A stretch of 64,000 nucleotides of DNA from Paenibacillus azoreducens (GCF_021654775.1 NZ_AP025343.1:5795501-5859500), one strand, 5' to 3'; counted from the first letter of the stretch, positions 9,638 through 19,106 are shown. Notes: a model not told the origin generated them from the sequence alone. Numbers and translations are program-made.

Positions 9638-10333
9638 ATGAAAGAACGCCATCTCGAAGAACTGAAGGTCGCCCACCAACAGCTTGAAAATGCCTATGCC
9701 CAATTACATCAGGCGCATCTGGAGCTTGAAGAGGCATCCGAACGTTCGCTCCGCTACGCGGTTCTTGAGGAAAGAAGCCGGATTGCCGCGGATATCCATG
9801 ACAGCATCGGTCACGGTCTGACCTCTGTTATCGTGCAGCTGCAGGCGCTGCCCTATATGGTTGAGGCTTCTCCTGAAGAAGCCGGCTCAGCGCTGCGGAA
9901 CGTCACCGAGATTGCCCGCAGCTGCCTTCAAGACGTCAGATCGGTCGTGCATGAGATGGGGCTTTCCCTTCAGAATTCCGGCCTGCATGAACTTGAGAAG
10001 CTGATTCAGAACTTCAGTGGACAGCACGGGCTTCCGGTTTCTTTTGCCGCCGATATCCATGAAAAAATCGCCCCTGACCAAATATATGTGCCGTATCGGA
10101 TTTTACAGGAGGCTTTGACCAATATTTTACGACATGCGAATGCCGCCAGTGCCAGTGTCAATCTCACCAGGCATAACGAAAATATCATGATGGTCATTCG
10201 GGATGACGGCCAGGCGCAGACTTCCATTACACCCGGCTTTGGACTTACGACCATGAAAGGACGATGCGAAAAAGCCGGAGGCACTCTATCCATTCAACCT
10301 GTACAACCGCATGGATTGGAACTCACTGTATAG
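9638..10333 (+). CDS. Sensor histidine kinase (HisKA_3 type), lacking a sensor domain
   Basis: 231 residues: an N-terminal coiled coil (1-45), a HisKA_3 dimerisation/phosphoacceptor segment EERSRIAADIHDSIGHGLTS (His at ~55), and a GHKL ATPase (ILQEALTNILRHA, IRDDG, GFGLTTMKGR). It resembles the cytoplasmic half of LiaS/DesK-type kinases. No transmembrane or sensor part is encoded. The in-frame codons upstream of the ATG read like kinase linker back to a TGA at 9590, and no good ribosome site precedes the ATG, so the gene may be 5' truncated. The response regulator follows after 43 bases. Confidence 0.8.
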   Translation: MKERHLEELKVAHQQLENAYAQLHQAHLELEEASERSLRYAVLEERSRIAADIHDSIGHGLTSVIVQLQALPYMVEASPEEAGSALRNVTEIARSCLQDVRSVVHEMGLSLQNSGLHELEKLIQNFSGQHGLPVSFAADIHEKIAPDQIYVPYRILQEALTNILRHANAASASVNLTRHNENIMMVIRDDGQAQTSITPGFGLTTMKGRCEKAGGTLSIQPVQPHGLELTV

Positions 10334-10376
10334 CTTCCACGGTCAGCAAGCACAAAAAACGAGGTGGTTAACATTG

Positions 10377-11048
10377 ATGCAACCTGAACGGATTCGCGTC
10401 CTGATCGCGGATGACCAGCCCCTAATCCGAAACGGGCTCGGGTTTATTATTAAGGTACAAAAGGATATGGAATGGTGCGGAGAAGCCGGCAATGGTCATG
10501 AAGCCGTCCATTTGGCTCTAAAAGAACGTCCTCATATCATACTTATGGATGTGCAAATGCCCGAGTTGGACGGAATTCAGGCTACCCGTGAGCTCAAGCG
10601 CCTGCTCCCTGACAGCAAGGTCATTATTCTGACGACCTTTGATCTGGAGGAATATGTATATGAGGGCATCCGTGCAGGCGCGGTCGGATATTTGCTGAAG
10701 GATGCCGAACCGGAGGAACTCCTGGGCTCAATCCGGGCCGCCAGCCGCGGGGAGGCTATATACCGCACATCCGCCGCGGCCAAGTTGATTACAGAAGCGC
10801 TGCACCAATCCGCACTCTCCAAACCTCAGCCTAACAATTTGCCCGATTTGCCGGAACCACTGACCGAACGGGAGCTTGAGGTGCTTCAGGAAATGGCCTA
10901 TGGGCTAAAAAACGAAGACATCGCCGCCAATCTGCATATCAGCGAAAGCACCGTCAAAACGCATGTTCACCGAATTTTGCAAAAAATAGGCGTCGAAGAC
11001 CGGACACAAGCAGTGGTGCTTGCGATCCGCAGCGGGTGGGTAAAGTAA
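10377..11048 (+). CDS. NarL/LuxR-type response regulator
   Basis: 223 residues. An N-terminal receiver domain has the acidic pocket (IADDQ), the phosphoacceptor Asp in ILMDVQMPELDG and the conserved Lys in YLLKDAEPEE. A C-terminal LuxR-type helix-turn-helix reads LTERELEVLQEMAYGLKNED then STVKTHVHRILQKIGVEDR. It should bind DNA when phosphorylated by the kinase just upstream. The ATG at 10377 (or TTG at 10374) is chosen because GAGGTGG lies 6-9 bases before; a frame opening at 10311 overlaps the kinase gene and lacks a ribosome site. Confidence 0.93.
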   Translation: MQPERIRVLIADDQPLIRNGLGFIIKVQKDMEWCGEAGNGHEAVHLALKERPHIILMDVQMPELDGIQATRELKRLLPDSKVIILTTFDLEEYVYEGIRAGAVGYLLKDAEPEELLGSIRAASRGEAIYRTSAAAKLITEALHQSALSKPQPNNLPDLPEPLTERELEVLQEMAYGLKNEDIAANLHISESTVKTHVHRILQKIGVEDRTQAVVLAIRSGWVK

Positions 11049-11084
11049 ACCTGGGCTACCGGGGCGCTAAAAGGCTTCTGCACG

Positions 11085-11118
11085 AAAAAGACCATCCCTG
11101 ATAAACGGGAATGGTCTC
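11085..11118 (-). terminator. Terminator of xylB
   Basis: Minus strand GACCATTCCC pairs with GGGATGGTC and TTTTT follows. Confidence 0.8.
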
Positions 11119-11126
11119 TCGGTGCA

Positions 11127-12623
11127 TTATTTGCGGTAAGCGGCAAGCCTTTGGTTTAATTCTCTGGTTTGGCCGTATACATCCTGGTAAATCGAAAACA
11201 AACCGTCATATTGTTTCACACGATCCGGATCGGGAGCATAGGTTTGGAACGGACGAATGAACTGCTTCGCACACGCTTCAAGAGACGGAAACCATCCGCA
11301 GCCGTATGCCGCCAAAATGGCGGCACCCATGGCAGGCCCCTGCTCGCTTTCCAGCTTGACGATGTTGGCATTAAAAATATCCGCCTGCATCTGCAGCCAT
11401 GTTTCATTCTGAGCGCCGCCGCCGATCGCGGTCACTTCGGTAATGTTTTTCCCGGACTCGCGGATAATATCGATGGACTCGCGCAGCGAAAACGTGATGC
11501 CTTCCAGAACGGCACGCGCAAAATGCTTTGAGGTATGGCCTGAATCCATGCCGATGAAGCTGCCGCGGATATCCGCATCCGGGTGAGGCGTACGCTCGCC
11601 GGAAATGTAAGGCGTAAACAGCAGGCCGCCGCTTCCCGCCGGCACTTCTTCAATGCCTTCCAGCAAGCTTTCAAAGGTCGATTCCTTGGCAAACGTATCC
11701 TTAAACCAGGAAAGGCTGTGCCCTGCCGCCAGCGTGACGCCCATGACATAAAAAGCGTTCTCTTCCCCGTGGTTGAAAAAATGCATTTTCCCCTGCGGAT
11801 TCACGTCTTTGCGGCTTTCATAGGATAGGACGACCCCTGAAGTACCGATGCTGCACATCGTTTGGCCTTCGCTCAAAATGCCCGCGCCAATCGCTCCGCA
11901 CGCATTATCCGCACCGCCCGCAAAAACCTTCGTCGATGGGAGAAGTCCGGCGGCTTCCGCCACAGCCGGCAGCAGCGTGCCCGTCTGCCCGGAAGACTCC
12001 ACCAGCTTCGGACAAAGCGACAGCGGCAGATCGAAAGCCTGAGCAATATCCGCGCTCCATTCTTTTCCCGCTACATCCAGCAGCAGGGTGCCGGCCGCAT
12101 CCGAGTAATCCATGGCAAAATCGCCCGTCAAACGGTACCTGACATAATCCTTCGGCAGCAGAAACAAAGAAGCCTGGGACAAGATGTCCGGCTCATGCTC
12201 CTGTACCCACAATATTTTCGGAAGCGTAAAACCTTCCAAAGCCTGGTTGCGCGCAATGTCAAGCAGCTTGCTTCCAAGCATCTGTTCGATTTTGCAGCAT
12301 TGCGGCGTCGTACGCGTGTCATTCCACAAAATCGCCGGACGCAGCGCCGTTCCTGCCGCATCCACCAGTACCAGTCCATGCATTTGCCCGGAAAAGCTTA
12401 TGCCTTCCACATCGGCCGGGTCCGCCTTGGATTTCTCCATCAGTCTGCGCAAACTTTCGATCGTGCGATCCGCCCAATCTTCCGGATTTTGCTCGCTCCA
12501 GCCTGGATTCGGACGATGCAGCGGATAACTTTCCGCATGCTCGCACACTACCTTGCCTTCCACGGAAACAAGCACCGATTTTACCGCACTCGTCCCGATA
12601 TCGATTCCGATTACGTATTTCAT
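11127..12623 (-). CDS. xylB: Xylulokinase
   Basis: 498-residue FGGY-family sugar kinase; it phosphorylates D-xylulose to xylulose 5-phosphate. The first ATPase lobe starts GIDIGTSAVKSVLV with the phosphate-binding loop; substrate-site WSEQNPEDW and SGQMHGLVL follow; the second lobe contains GGADNACGAIGAG, IGTSGVVL and AIGGGAQNETWLQMQAD. The ATG is preceded by AGGAGG. It lies downstream of xylA with 241 bases between, where a terminator and an inverted repeat lie, so xylB expression may depend on readthrough or its own promoter. Confidence 0.96.
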   Translation of the reverse strand: MKYVIGIDIGTSAVKSVLVSVEGKVVCEHAESYPLHRPNPGWSEQNPEDWADRTIESLRRLMEKSKADPADVEGISFSGQMHGLVLVDAAGTALRPAILWNDTRTTPQCCKIEQMLGSKLLDIARNQALEGFTLPKILWVQEHEPDILSQASLFLLPKDYVRYRLTGDFAMDYSDAAGTLLLDVAGKEWSADIAQAFDLPLSLCPKLVESSGQTGTLLPAVAEAAGLLPSTKVFAGGADNACGAIGAGILSEGQTMCSIGTSGVVLSYESRKDVNPQGKMHFFNHGEENAFYVMGVTLAAGHSLSWFKDTFAKESTFESLLEGIEEVPAGSGGLLFTPYISGERTPHPDADIRGSFIGMDSGHTSKHFARAVLEGITFSLRESIDIIRESGKNITEVTAIGGGAQNETWLQMQADIFNANIVKLESEQGPAMGAAILAAYGCGWFPSLEACAKQFIRPFQTYAPDPDRVKQYDGLFSIYQDVYGQTRELNQRLAAYRK

Positions 12624-12659
12624 AAATAGCGCCTCCTAAGGCTAAGGTCTTTAAAATAA

Positions 12660-12774
12660 CCCCGCAAAGAGTATCGGAAAGAAGTCCGACGCCTCACAAA
12701 GAGAGGCGCTTTTGCGGAGCAAAAGTACTGAGTGACGTGTAGCCTTTGAAGCTTATTCCGATTACTTTGCGGGG
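12660..12774. repeat. Long imperfect inverted repeat between xylA and xylB
   Basis: Left arm CCCCGCAAAG..GTATCGGAA (12660-12679) pairs with right arm TTCCGATTACTTTGCGGGG (12756-12774). Between them are two smaller stems (GCCTC/GAGGC and CTTTTGC/GCAAAAG). It may be a cruciform or RNA structure or a miniature mobile repeat. Confidence 0.6.
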
Positions 12775-12791
12775 ACCCCGAATGATATGTT

Positions 12792-12832
12792 AAAAAAGAG
12801 AAGGCTGCCGAAGAATGCTTCTTCAGGCAACC
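12792..12832 (-). terminator. Terminator after xylA
   Basis: Minus strand GGTTGCC(T)GAAGAA pairs with TTCTTCGGCAGCC; a T run follows after a few bases. Confidence 0.7.
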
Positions 12833-12864
12833 TCCGCCGCATGTTTTTGCTCGCGTACCTTTGT

Positions 12865-14181
12865 TTAATCCGCCAAAATATATTGATTCAGCAGCGCCTT
12901 CAGCATTTCCTGCCGGCCGGACTCGTTTTTGCGTGGCTGCTCATTGTTCAGCGCGTATTCGGACAGGGAAGCCAGCGTCGCTTTGCCGGAGACGATCTCG
13001 GCGCCGACGCCTTCCTTGAAGCTGCCGTACCGTTTTTCGATGAAGTCGTCAAATACGCGGTCTTCGATAAGCCTAGCAGCTACCTTCAGCCCTTTCGCAT
13101 ACGTATCCATCCCTGCGATATGGGCAAGGAACAGATCTTCCGGCTCAAAGGATTGGCGGCGGACCTTCGCGTCGAAGTTAATGCCGCCTTTGCCGAGGCC
13201 GTCATTTTTGAGCACTTCGTACAAAGTCAGCGTCGCGTCGTAGATGTTTACAGGGAATTCGTCCGTATCCCATCCGAGCAGCATGTCGCCTTGGTTCGCA
13301 TCTAGCGATCCCAGCATGCCGTTGATCCGCGCCACGCGCAGCTCATGCTCGAACGTATGGCCTGCCAGCGTAGCGTGGTTGGCTTCCAGATTCAGCTTGA
13401 AATGTTTATCCAGGCTGTATTTTTGCAGGAACGAAATGGTTGTTGCCGCATCAAAGTCATATTGGTGTTTCGTAGGTTCTTTTGGTTTCGGTTCGATCAG
13501 GAACTGGGCGTCAAAACCGATTTCCTTCGCGTAATCCACCGCCATGGAGAACAGGCGGGCCATGTTGTCCATTTCCAGCTTCAAATCAGTGTTCAGCAGC
13601 GTTTCATAACCTTCGCGGCCGCCCCAGAATACGTAGTTTTCCGCTCCGAGCCGTTTGCCGACCTCAAGGCCTTTTTTGATTTGTGCCGCTGCAAATGCGT
13701 ACACGTCGGCATTGCAGGTCGAACCTGCGCCGTGCATGTAACGCGGATTCGTGAACATGTTCGCCGTGTTCCACAGCAGTTTTTTACCGGATGATTTCAT
13801 GCCCTGCTCGATCAACTCGACAATCGTATCGATGTTGCTGAAAAACTCCCTCAAGCTGCCGCCTTCCGGCGCAATGTCGATATCATGGAAGCAGAAGTAC
13901 TGCAGATTCATTTTATCCATAAATTCAAAAGCAGCTTCCACGCTGGCTTTCGCTTTATCCATGCCGCTGAGATGATCCCAGCCGCGGACGGCGGTTTCGC
14001 TGCCGAACGGGTCGGCTCCGCCCGCGGTCAAAGTATGCCAATAAGCCATGGCGAAACGAAGATGTTCTTCCATCGTTTTGCCGGCGACCTTTTCCTCCGG
14101 ATTATAGTGCTTGAATGCAAATGGATTAGTTGAACGGCTGCCCTCGTACTGAATCTTGCCGACTTTTTCAAAATATGCCAT
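12865..14181 (-). CDS. xylA: Xylose isomerase
   Basis: 438 residues, a TIM-barrel metal-dependent isomerase that converts D-xylose to D-xylulose. Hallmarks: [12 protein letters not shown] (catalytic His), [16 protein letters not shown], the metal site [16 protein letters not shown] and [18 protein letters not shown], then [17 protein letters not shown]. The ATG at 14181 has AAGGAGG eight bases upstream; six extra in-frame codons before it hold that site. Upstream are a cre-like site and a palindrome, and the divergent neighbour is xylR. Confidence 0.97.
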   Translation of the reverse strand: MAYFEKVGKIQYEGSRSTNPFAFKHYNPEEKVAGKTMEEHLRFAMAYWHTLTAGGADPFGSETAVRGWDHLSGMDKAKASVEAAFEFMDKMNLQYFCFHDIDIAPEGGSLREFFSNIDTIVELIEQGMKSSGKKLLWNTANMFTNPRYMHGAGSTCNADVYAFAAAQIKKGLEVGKRLGAENYVFWGGREGYETLLNTDLKLEMDNMARLFSMAVDYAKEIGFDAQFLIEPKPKEPTKHQYDFDAATTISFLQKYSLDKHFKLNLEANHATLAGHTFEHELRVARINGMLGSLDANQGDMLLGWDTDEFPVNIYDATLTLYEVLKNDGLGKGGINFDAKVRRQSFEPEDLFLAHIAGMDTYAKGLKVAARLIEDRVFDDFIEKRYGSFKEGVGAEIVSGKATLASLSEYALNNEQPRKNESGRQEMLKALLNQYILAD

Positions 14182-14211
14182 GAGTAGATCCTCCTTCAAA
14201 TAGTCCTTGAA

Positions 14212-14225
14212 CGCAAACGTTTACA
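14212..14225 (-). promoter_or_regulatory. cre-like site (CcpA) upstream of xylA
   Basis: Minus strand TGTAAACGTTTGCG matches most of the cre consensus TGWAANCGNTNWCA, differing at two 3' positions. It fits carbon-catabolite repression of xylAB. Confidence 0.55.
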
Positions 14226-14250
14226 ACCCTATCCTAACACATTCCTTGGA

Positions 14251-14273
14251 CTTTGTATATTGGTTAAACAAAG
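14251..14273. promoter_or_regulatory. Candidate XylR operator
   Basis: CTTTGT and ACAAAG flank an 11-base AT-rich spacer that includes a GTTTAAC-like core, between xylA and xylR. Similar dyads are XylR sites in Bacillus; the assignment rests on position. Confidence 0.4.
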
Positions 14274-14505
14274 TTTTTTGAGATTATAGAATTGAACATT
14301 TTTCATTGGAGCTTATGAATCAGGCTATCGCCAAGAAAAACATCCGCTAAACATGGTCTGCTTCTTAGAAAGCACGTCGAAAGGTTTTTCTTATATTGCT
14401 TCTTTCCTTGCGATATAACACGCCTCAAAACGAAAGGAATCTTCTGTACAAGCCGCTGCAGGCTATATTGCAATTTACGGAGGAAGGCACTAGACTAGGG
14501 GTCAT

Positions 14506-15699
14506 ATGACCAAAGAAACGTTGTTGAAGGATGTGTTGGATGTGAAAGTCACCGGCGATCAGGCGCTCGTCAAAAAAATAAACAAGTCTTTGATCCTGCA
14601 TTCCGTACGCAAGCATCCTGAACTGTCGCGTGCCAGAATATCGGAAATGACGGGACTCAACAAAGCAACGGTATCCAATCTGGTTGCCGAGCTGCAGGCG
14701 GAGCAGCTAGTTCTTGAAGCTGGTCCAGGCGAATCCAGCGGCGGGCGCAAGCCGCTTATTCTGCATTTCAATGCCACTGCAGGATATGTGGTCGGCATGG
14801 AGGTGCGTGTGAAGCAGCTTGCCGCCGTCTTATGCGACTTGAACGGCAGCGTTCTTTGCGAAATGGAAGTGCCTCTCATCCAGCATGATTTTGAATATGT
14901 TCTTCGCGAGATGAAAAAAATCATTGCTGCTCTCATAGCCGAAGCGCCGCCGACGGTGTATGGCGTTGTGGGCATCGGAGTAGCGGTTCCCGGCATGGTT
15001 GACGAACACGGTACGGTGCTGTTCGCTCCCAACTTGGCATGGGAAATGATTCCCTTGCAGGAGCTGCTCGAGGAACACTTCTCGCTGCCCGTTATCATCG
15101 ACAATGAAGCGAACAGCGGCGCATTCGGCGAACTCAATTTCGGCAGAGGCGAAGACGTCCGCCATCTGCTTTACATCAGCGCCGGATCGGGGATTGGCTC
15201 CGGAATCATTATCGGCGGAGAGCTTTACAAGGGGTCTAGGGGATATGCCGGCGAAACCGGACATATGTGCATCGAAGCCGAAGGTATCCCTTGCAGCTGC
15301 GGCAGCCGCGGCTGTTGGGAGCTATATGCTTCGGAGAAGGCCTATGATCTTGCGGCGGGGATCCCTGCTTTTCAGACCCGCGAACTTGTAACCATGGCCG
15401 CTCAGGGAAACGCTGCTGCACGGCAGCAATTTGAAGCAATTGGCACCTATCTTGGCATTGGTCTGACCAATCTGATCAACAGCTTTAATCCCGAGCTCAT
15501 CGTGATCGGCGGTACCCTTTCCGAAGCTAAGGCATGGCTTGAAGCACCCATGCAGCAAGTCGTGACTCAGCGGACGCTTCCCTTTCATAAGCAGCAGCTC
15601 GAAATCGCGTTCTCCACGCTCGGAATTCGGGCCGCAATGATCGGGGCGGGTTTCTCCGCAGCCATGCATTTTCTTGGGCATGCAAGAGTGATGGTGTAG
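14506..15699 (+). CDS. xylR: Xylose operon repressor, ROK family
   Basis: 397 residues. An N-terminal winged helix (RARISEMTGLNKATVSNLVAEL) is followed by a ROK sugar-kinase-like domain: GIGVAVPGMVDEHG, the conserved NEANSGAFGE, SAGSGIGSGIIIGGELYKG and the ROK zinc-site signature GHMCIEAEGIPCSCGSRGCWE. The opening segment QALVKKINKSLIL aligns with the start of Bacillus XylR. Divergent from xylA, so it should bind the shared intergenic region and release it with xylose. The start at 14506 has only a weak AGGGG upstream; the true start may be a little further in. Confidence 0.94.
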   Translation: MTKETLLKDVLDVKVTGDQALVKKINKSLILHSVRKHPELSRARISEMTGLNKATVSNLVAELQAEQLVLEAGPGESSGGRKPLILHFNATAGYVVGMEVRVKQLAAVLCDLNGSVLCEMEVPLIQHDFEYVLREMKKIIAALIAEAPPTVYGVVGIGVAVPGMVDEHGTVLFAPNLAWEMIPLQELLEEHFSLPVIIDNEANSGAFGELNFGRGEDVRHLLYISAGSGIGSGIIIGGELYKGSRGYAGETGHMCIEAEGIPCSCGSRGCWELYASEKAYDLAAGIPAFQTRELVTMAAQGNAAARQQFEAIGTYLGIGLTNLINSFNPELIVIGGTLSEAKAWLEAPMQQVVTQRTLPFHKQQLEIAFSTLGIRAAMIGAGFSAAMHFLGHARVMV

Positions 15700-15809
15700 C
15701 GTCTTCAGTAACTTGCTCCAATTCTGACTTCTTAAAAAATGGTTGCAAATCCACCGTAATCATGTTATATTATTTCTTGTCTTCATTAGGTTGGGGACAA
15801 GAATACTAA

Positions 15810-15883
15810 CGGGACGTAGCTCAGCTTGGTAGAGCACCTGGTTTGGGACCAGGGGGTCGCATGTTCAAATCGTGTCGTCCCGA
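15810..15883 (+). tRNA. tRNA-Pro (UGG)
   Basis: Full cloverleaf: acceptor CGGGACG/CGTCCCG, D arm GCTC..GAGC, anticodon stem CTGGT..ACCAG with loop TTTGGGA (anticodon TGG), and T arm with GTTCAAATC. No encoded CCA. Confidence 0.97.
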
Positions 15884-15894
15884 TTTTATTATTT

Positions 15895-15968
15895 GCGGGT
15901 GTAGTTCAATGGTAGAACTCCAGCCTTCCAAGCTGGTAGCGTGGGTTCGATTCCCATCACCCGCTCCA
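15895..15968 (+). tRNA. tRNA-Gly (UCC)
   Basis: Acceptor GCGGGTG/CACCCGC, D arm GTTC..GAAC, anticodon stem CCAGC..GCTGG with loop CTTCCAA (anticodon TCC), T loop GGTTCGATTCC, encoded CCA. Eleven bases after tRNA-Pro. Confidence 0.97.
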
Positions 15969-15983
15969 TAAGATAAAAAACAT

Positions 15984-16005
15984 AACGCCGATAGGCGTTT
16001 TTTTT
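15984..16005 (+). terminator. Terminator of the tRNA unit
   Basis: AACGCC pairs with GGCGTT across a GATA loop, then a run of eight T. Confidence 0.85.
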
Positions 16006-16170
16006 AGTTTGAGCGGTTGTGTGGGAAGTGAACCCTCGCTGCGTGGTGGCGACAACGTTAGTCGTTTTTTATGCGGTTGTATGATGAAACCCGCATGCAA
16101 TGGGGCAGTGACATTAGGCGCTTTTTGTTACGACTGTGTAGGAGTGAAAAAAGAAAAAGACGTGCACTAT
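16006..16170 (+). repeat. Degenerate tandem terminator-like repeats after the tRNAs
   Basis: Two or three diverged units of roughly 60 bases follow the terminator. Each has a GCGGTTGT- or ACGACTGT-like block, and units end in short hairpins with T runs (CGAC-AACGTTA-GTCG-TTTTTT at about 16050-16070; ATTAGGCGC-TTTTT at about 16114-16128). No convincing gene here. Confidence 0.4.
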
Positions 16171-16192
16171 AACACGTCTAAAGAACACGCCG

Positions 16193-18295
16193 CTACTGAA
16201 GCAGAAACGCCTTCTCAAAATCCGCCGGCGGCACCGGTTTGCTGAAATAATATCCCTGCCCCTCATGGCAGCGCTGCTTTCTCAGAAAATGAAGCTGCTC
16301 TTCATTTTCCACGCCTTCGGCAGTTACCTTGAGCTGCAAATGATGGGCCATCGAAGCAATGGTGGATACAATCGCTGCATCGTTGCGGTCACTCATGACT
16401 TCGTTGACAAAAGAGCGGTCGATTTTCAGCCGGTCGATTGGCATATTTTTCAAGTAATGCAGAGAGCTGTAGCCGGTTCCGAAATCGTCGATGCTGATGA
16501 AGACCCCCAGGTCCTTCAGCCTCCGCAGCTGATCAAACGCCGTTTCCTTATCGAAGGTCATGCTTTCCGTAATTTCAAGCTCGACGTATTTGGGCTCCAG
16601 ACCGATTTCCACCAAGATCTCTCCGATCTGATCGGCCAGCTGCGGCTGCAGGAATTGGCGCATAGACAGATTGATCGACACGCAAATCGGCTTGTAACCC
16701 GCATCCTGCCACTTTTTATTTTGCAGGCATGCCGTTCTCAGCACCCACTCCCCCAGCGGAACGATCAGGCCGCTTTCTTCTGCGAGCGGAATAAATTCTT
16801 GCGGCGGTACGTTGCCGCGTTTCGGATGCTTCCACCGGAGCAGCGCCTCCATCCCTACAATCTCGGTTGTTTCCAGGTGAACGAGCGGCTGGTACTCCAG
16901 ATAAAATTCATTATTTCCAAGCGCTTTCCGCAAATCATTTTCCAGCTTTAATCTTTCCTTCGCCTTCAAATGCATGGCAGGAACAAAATGCCGTACATCC
17001 ATACCGTAATCCTTGGCATGATGAACCGCAGTATCGGCATTCTGGATCAGCTGTTCCGCCGTATCCCCATCCTCCGGGAAAATGGCCATGCCTGCGCATA
17101 ACGTAATATGATAGTCGTAATCATCAATCGTAATGGGTTTATCGAACAGCTGCATCAGCACCCTGCTCCGGTTCATTGCCGCATCCGCATCTAGAAGCAA
17201 AGGCATGATGACAGCAAACTCGTCGCCGCCCATGCTGAAAACTTCCTCGCGCGAAAGGGTATTTCGCTTCAACCGATTTCCTACCAGCTGCAATAGCCGA
17301 TCGCCCGCTTGATGCCCAAGCGAATCATTGATATTTTTGAAACGGTTAATGTTGAATACGACAACCCCTGTGCGGCCATTTTCCGATTCATGCATCAGCT
17401 TATCCAGCCTTTGGGTGAGACGCCGCTTGTTCGGCAGGCCCGTCAGGTCATCATGAAAAGCCAGATAATTCATCTTGGCCTCAATCCGCTGCTGCTCGCG
17501 GAAAGGATCTTCTATCGTCGACCGGTATACGCCTTTTAGCATCAAGTAATAGGAGATTGAGCAGGACAAAGTACCTAATAAATAATCGATTGCATATATG
17601 CTGCCCGCATTCAAAATCAACCCCTGCCCAATCACAGTGTAAATCAGCGCCCGAATGATGATCAGGAGCGAAGGGGCCCTTTCTTTTCTGCAGCGGTAAA
17701 CCATTAAAGTTATGCCGCTCAGGCATATAACCACGATGCCGATTCCGGTTAGCTTCATGAGAGCATTGATTTGCCCTTGGCTTTCGAGCGGAGGCAGCAT
17801 ATGGCGCACCAATGAAAATAAAACGGCTCCAAGCATGGCAAAAATCGCGGTTGCAACGAGCACCCGCTTTTTGTGCGAAACCTTGACCATTGAATCCATA
17901 AACGTATAAATCACCAATATGCCGGCTGTCAGAAATAGTTTGGATAAAAACTGCAGCCATAATCCGTCTCCCCGAGTCATGACGTGACCGAAAAAAGGCA
18001 CTTCCATCAGGCTTATAGTCTGAAGCATGTCAAATATGGCCACACATAAAAACAACGCAGCCGTATACAACCTGTATCTGGATAACTTATGCGAAAATAA
18101 TAGCCACCCCTGCGCAAAAATGGCAAAGCTCGCCGCTAAACAACAGCTGCCCAGTAAAATATACACCGTTTTAAACGCATTCGTATTCATCTCTTGCGCC
18201 GAAAATATGGAAACGATAAATCGGACTGCAATAAAAAATAATATTCCCCACAGGGCCGTTCTGATCGTTCGTTTTTCCTCTGCTCTTGTACGCAT
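16193..18295 (-). CDS. Membrane GGDEF-EAL cyclic-di-GMP protein
   Basis: 700 residues. The N-terminal ~265 residues hold about eight hydrophobic helices, likely a MASE-type membrane sensor. A GGDEF domain follows (SMGGDEFAVIMP, complete active-site motif, diguanylate cyclase), then a C-terminal EAL domain (GMEALLRW, ESGLIVPLGEWVL, SIDDFGTGYSSLHYLK, DRSFV), a c-di-GMP phosphodiesterase. Both active sites look intact, so the net activity cannot be told. It should set c-di-GMP levels at the membrane. Single gene; the ribosome site is weak (GGGGGTC). Confidence 0.93.
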   Translation of the reverse strand: MRTRAEEKRTIRTALWGILFFIAVRFIVSIFSAQEMNTNAFKTVYILLGSCCLAASFAIFAQGWLLFSHKLSRYRLYTAALFLCVAIFDMLQTISLMEVPFFGHVMTRGDGLWLQFLSKLFLTAGILVIYTFMDSMVKVSHKKRVLVATAIFAMLGAVLFSLVRHMLPPLESQGQINALMKLTGIGIVVICLSGITLMVYRCRKERAPSLLIIIRALIYTVIGQGLILNAGSIYAIDYLLGTLSCSISYYLMLKGVYRSTIEDPFREQQRIEAKMNYLAFHDDLTGLPNKRRLTQRLDKLMHESENGRTGVVVFNINRFKNINDSLGHQAGDRLLQLVGNRLKRNTLSREEVFSMGGDEFAVIMPLLLDADAAMNRSRVLMQLFDKPITIDDYDYHITLCAGMAIFPEDGDTAEQLIQNADTAVHHAKDYGMDVRHFVPAMHLKAKERLKLENDLRKALGNNEFYLEYQPLVHLETTEIVGMEALLRWKHPKRGNVPPQEFIPLAEESGLIVPLGEWVLRTACLQNKKWQDAGYKPICVSINLSMRQFLQPQLADQIGEILVEIGLEPKYVELEITESMTFDKETAFDQLRRLKDLGVFISIDDFGTGYSSLHYLKNMPIDRLKIDRSFVNEVMSDRNDAAIVSTIASMAHHLQLKVTAEGVENEEQLHFLRKQRCHEGQGYYFSKPVPPADFEKAFLLQ

Positions 18296-18518
18296 AAAGC
18301 CATCTGACCCCCGGGTTTTCCAAGTAATTAAATGAAGATGGTTTCATGCTAAATAATTCCACATTTCTACCCTTTCTCCTGCTAGGACCAGATAATAAAT
18401 TTACTTCCTTAGCCATCCTTCGACATAAGACGCGCATTGTAGCTGACAAAATAAATATTTGCATCCTTTTCCGGTTTTAGCCGTAAAATAAATTATCACA
18501 ATGAAGGAGTGAACGCGG

Positions 18519-18842
18519 ATGATCATTGCTACTACAGAAAATATACCTAACCATGAAGTCGTTGAAGTTCTCGGGACAACCTTTGGCGTTGTCGTACGCG
18601 CACGGGGTATCGGCGGAGATATTATGGCCTCTTTGAAAGGTTTGGTGGGCGGCGAAGTCAAACAATATACGCAAATGATCGAGGATGCGCGCCGGCAGGC
18701 TATAGACCGGATGGTGGAAAACGCTCATGCCATGGGCGGGGACGCCATTGTCATGATGCGTTTCGATAGCGGGGATATCGGCAACAACATGAGCGAAATC
18801 GTGGCTTACGGCACCGTGGTCAGAACCCGGCCGATCGGTTAG
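18519..18842 (+). CDS. YbjQ/UPF0145 family protein
   Basis: 107 residues covering the whole heavy-metal-binding-like YbjQ fold: TENIPNHEVVEVLGTTFGVVVRARGIGGD and the C-terminal GDAIVMMRFDSGDIG then AYGTVV. The family forms pentameric rings; its role is unsettled. AAGGAG precedes the ATG. The next small membrane-protein gene starts 12 bases later, likely co-transcribed. Confidence 0.9.
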   Translation: MIIATTENIPNHEVVEVLGTTFGVVVRARGIGGDIMASLKGLVGGEVKQYTQMIEDARRQAIDRMVENAHAMGGDAIVMMRFDSGDIGNNMSEIVAYGTVVRTRPIG

Positions 18843-18854
18843 GTCAAATATCCT

Positions 18855-19106
18855 ATGGGCGCAGTTGTGATGATTATCCTTATTTACGGATCCCAGCTCG
18901 CTATATTCCTCCTGCTGCTTTGGCTCAGCTGGCGATTCTTCGACCGACGGTACCGAAGGAAAAGCGAGGAAGCAAGCCACCATGATCTGCTGAGCGGAAA
19001 ATTCACCCCGACTTCCGAAATATTCGTGGATCCACGTGACGGGATCAAGTATCAGGTCTATTACAATAAAGAAACCGGAGAACGGGAATATGTCCCGATC
19101 AAGTGA
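18855..19106 (+). CDS. Small membrane protein of unknown function
   Basis: 83 residues: one N-terminal transmembrane helix (residues ~3-25), a short basic stretch RRYRRK suggesting a cytoplasmic tail, and a conserved-looking tail ending DGIKYQVYYNKETGEREYVPIK. Not assigned to a family. It follows the YbjQ gene by 12 bases. Confidence 0.65.
   Translation: MGAVVMIILIYGSQLAIFLLLLWLSWRFFDRRYRRKSEEASHHDLLSGKFTPTSEIFVDPRDGIKYQVYYNKETGEREYVPIK

Noticed and set aside
16009..16245. 78-codon open frame after the tRNAs
   Set aside because: Runs through terminator-like repeats and into the 3' end of the GGDEF-EAL gene on the other strand; no ribosome site.
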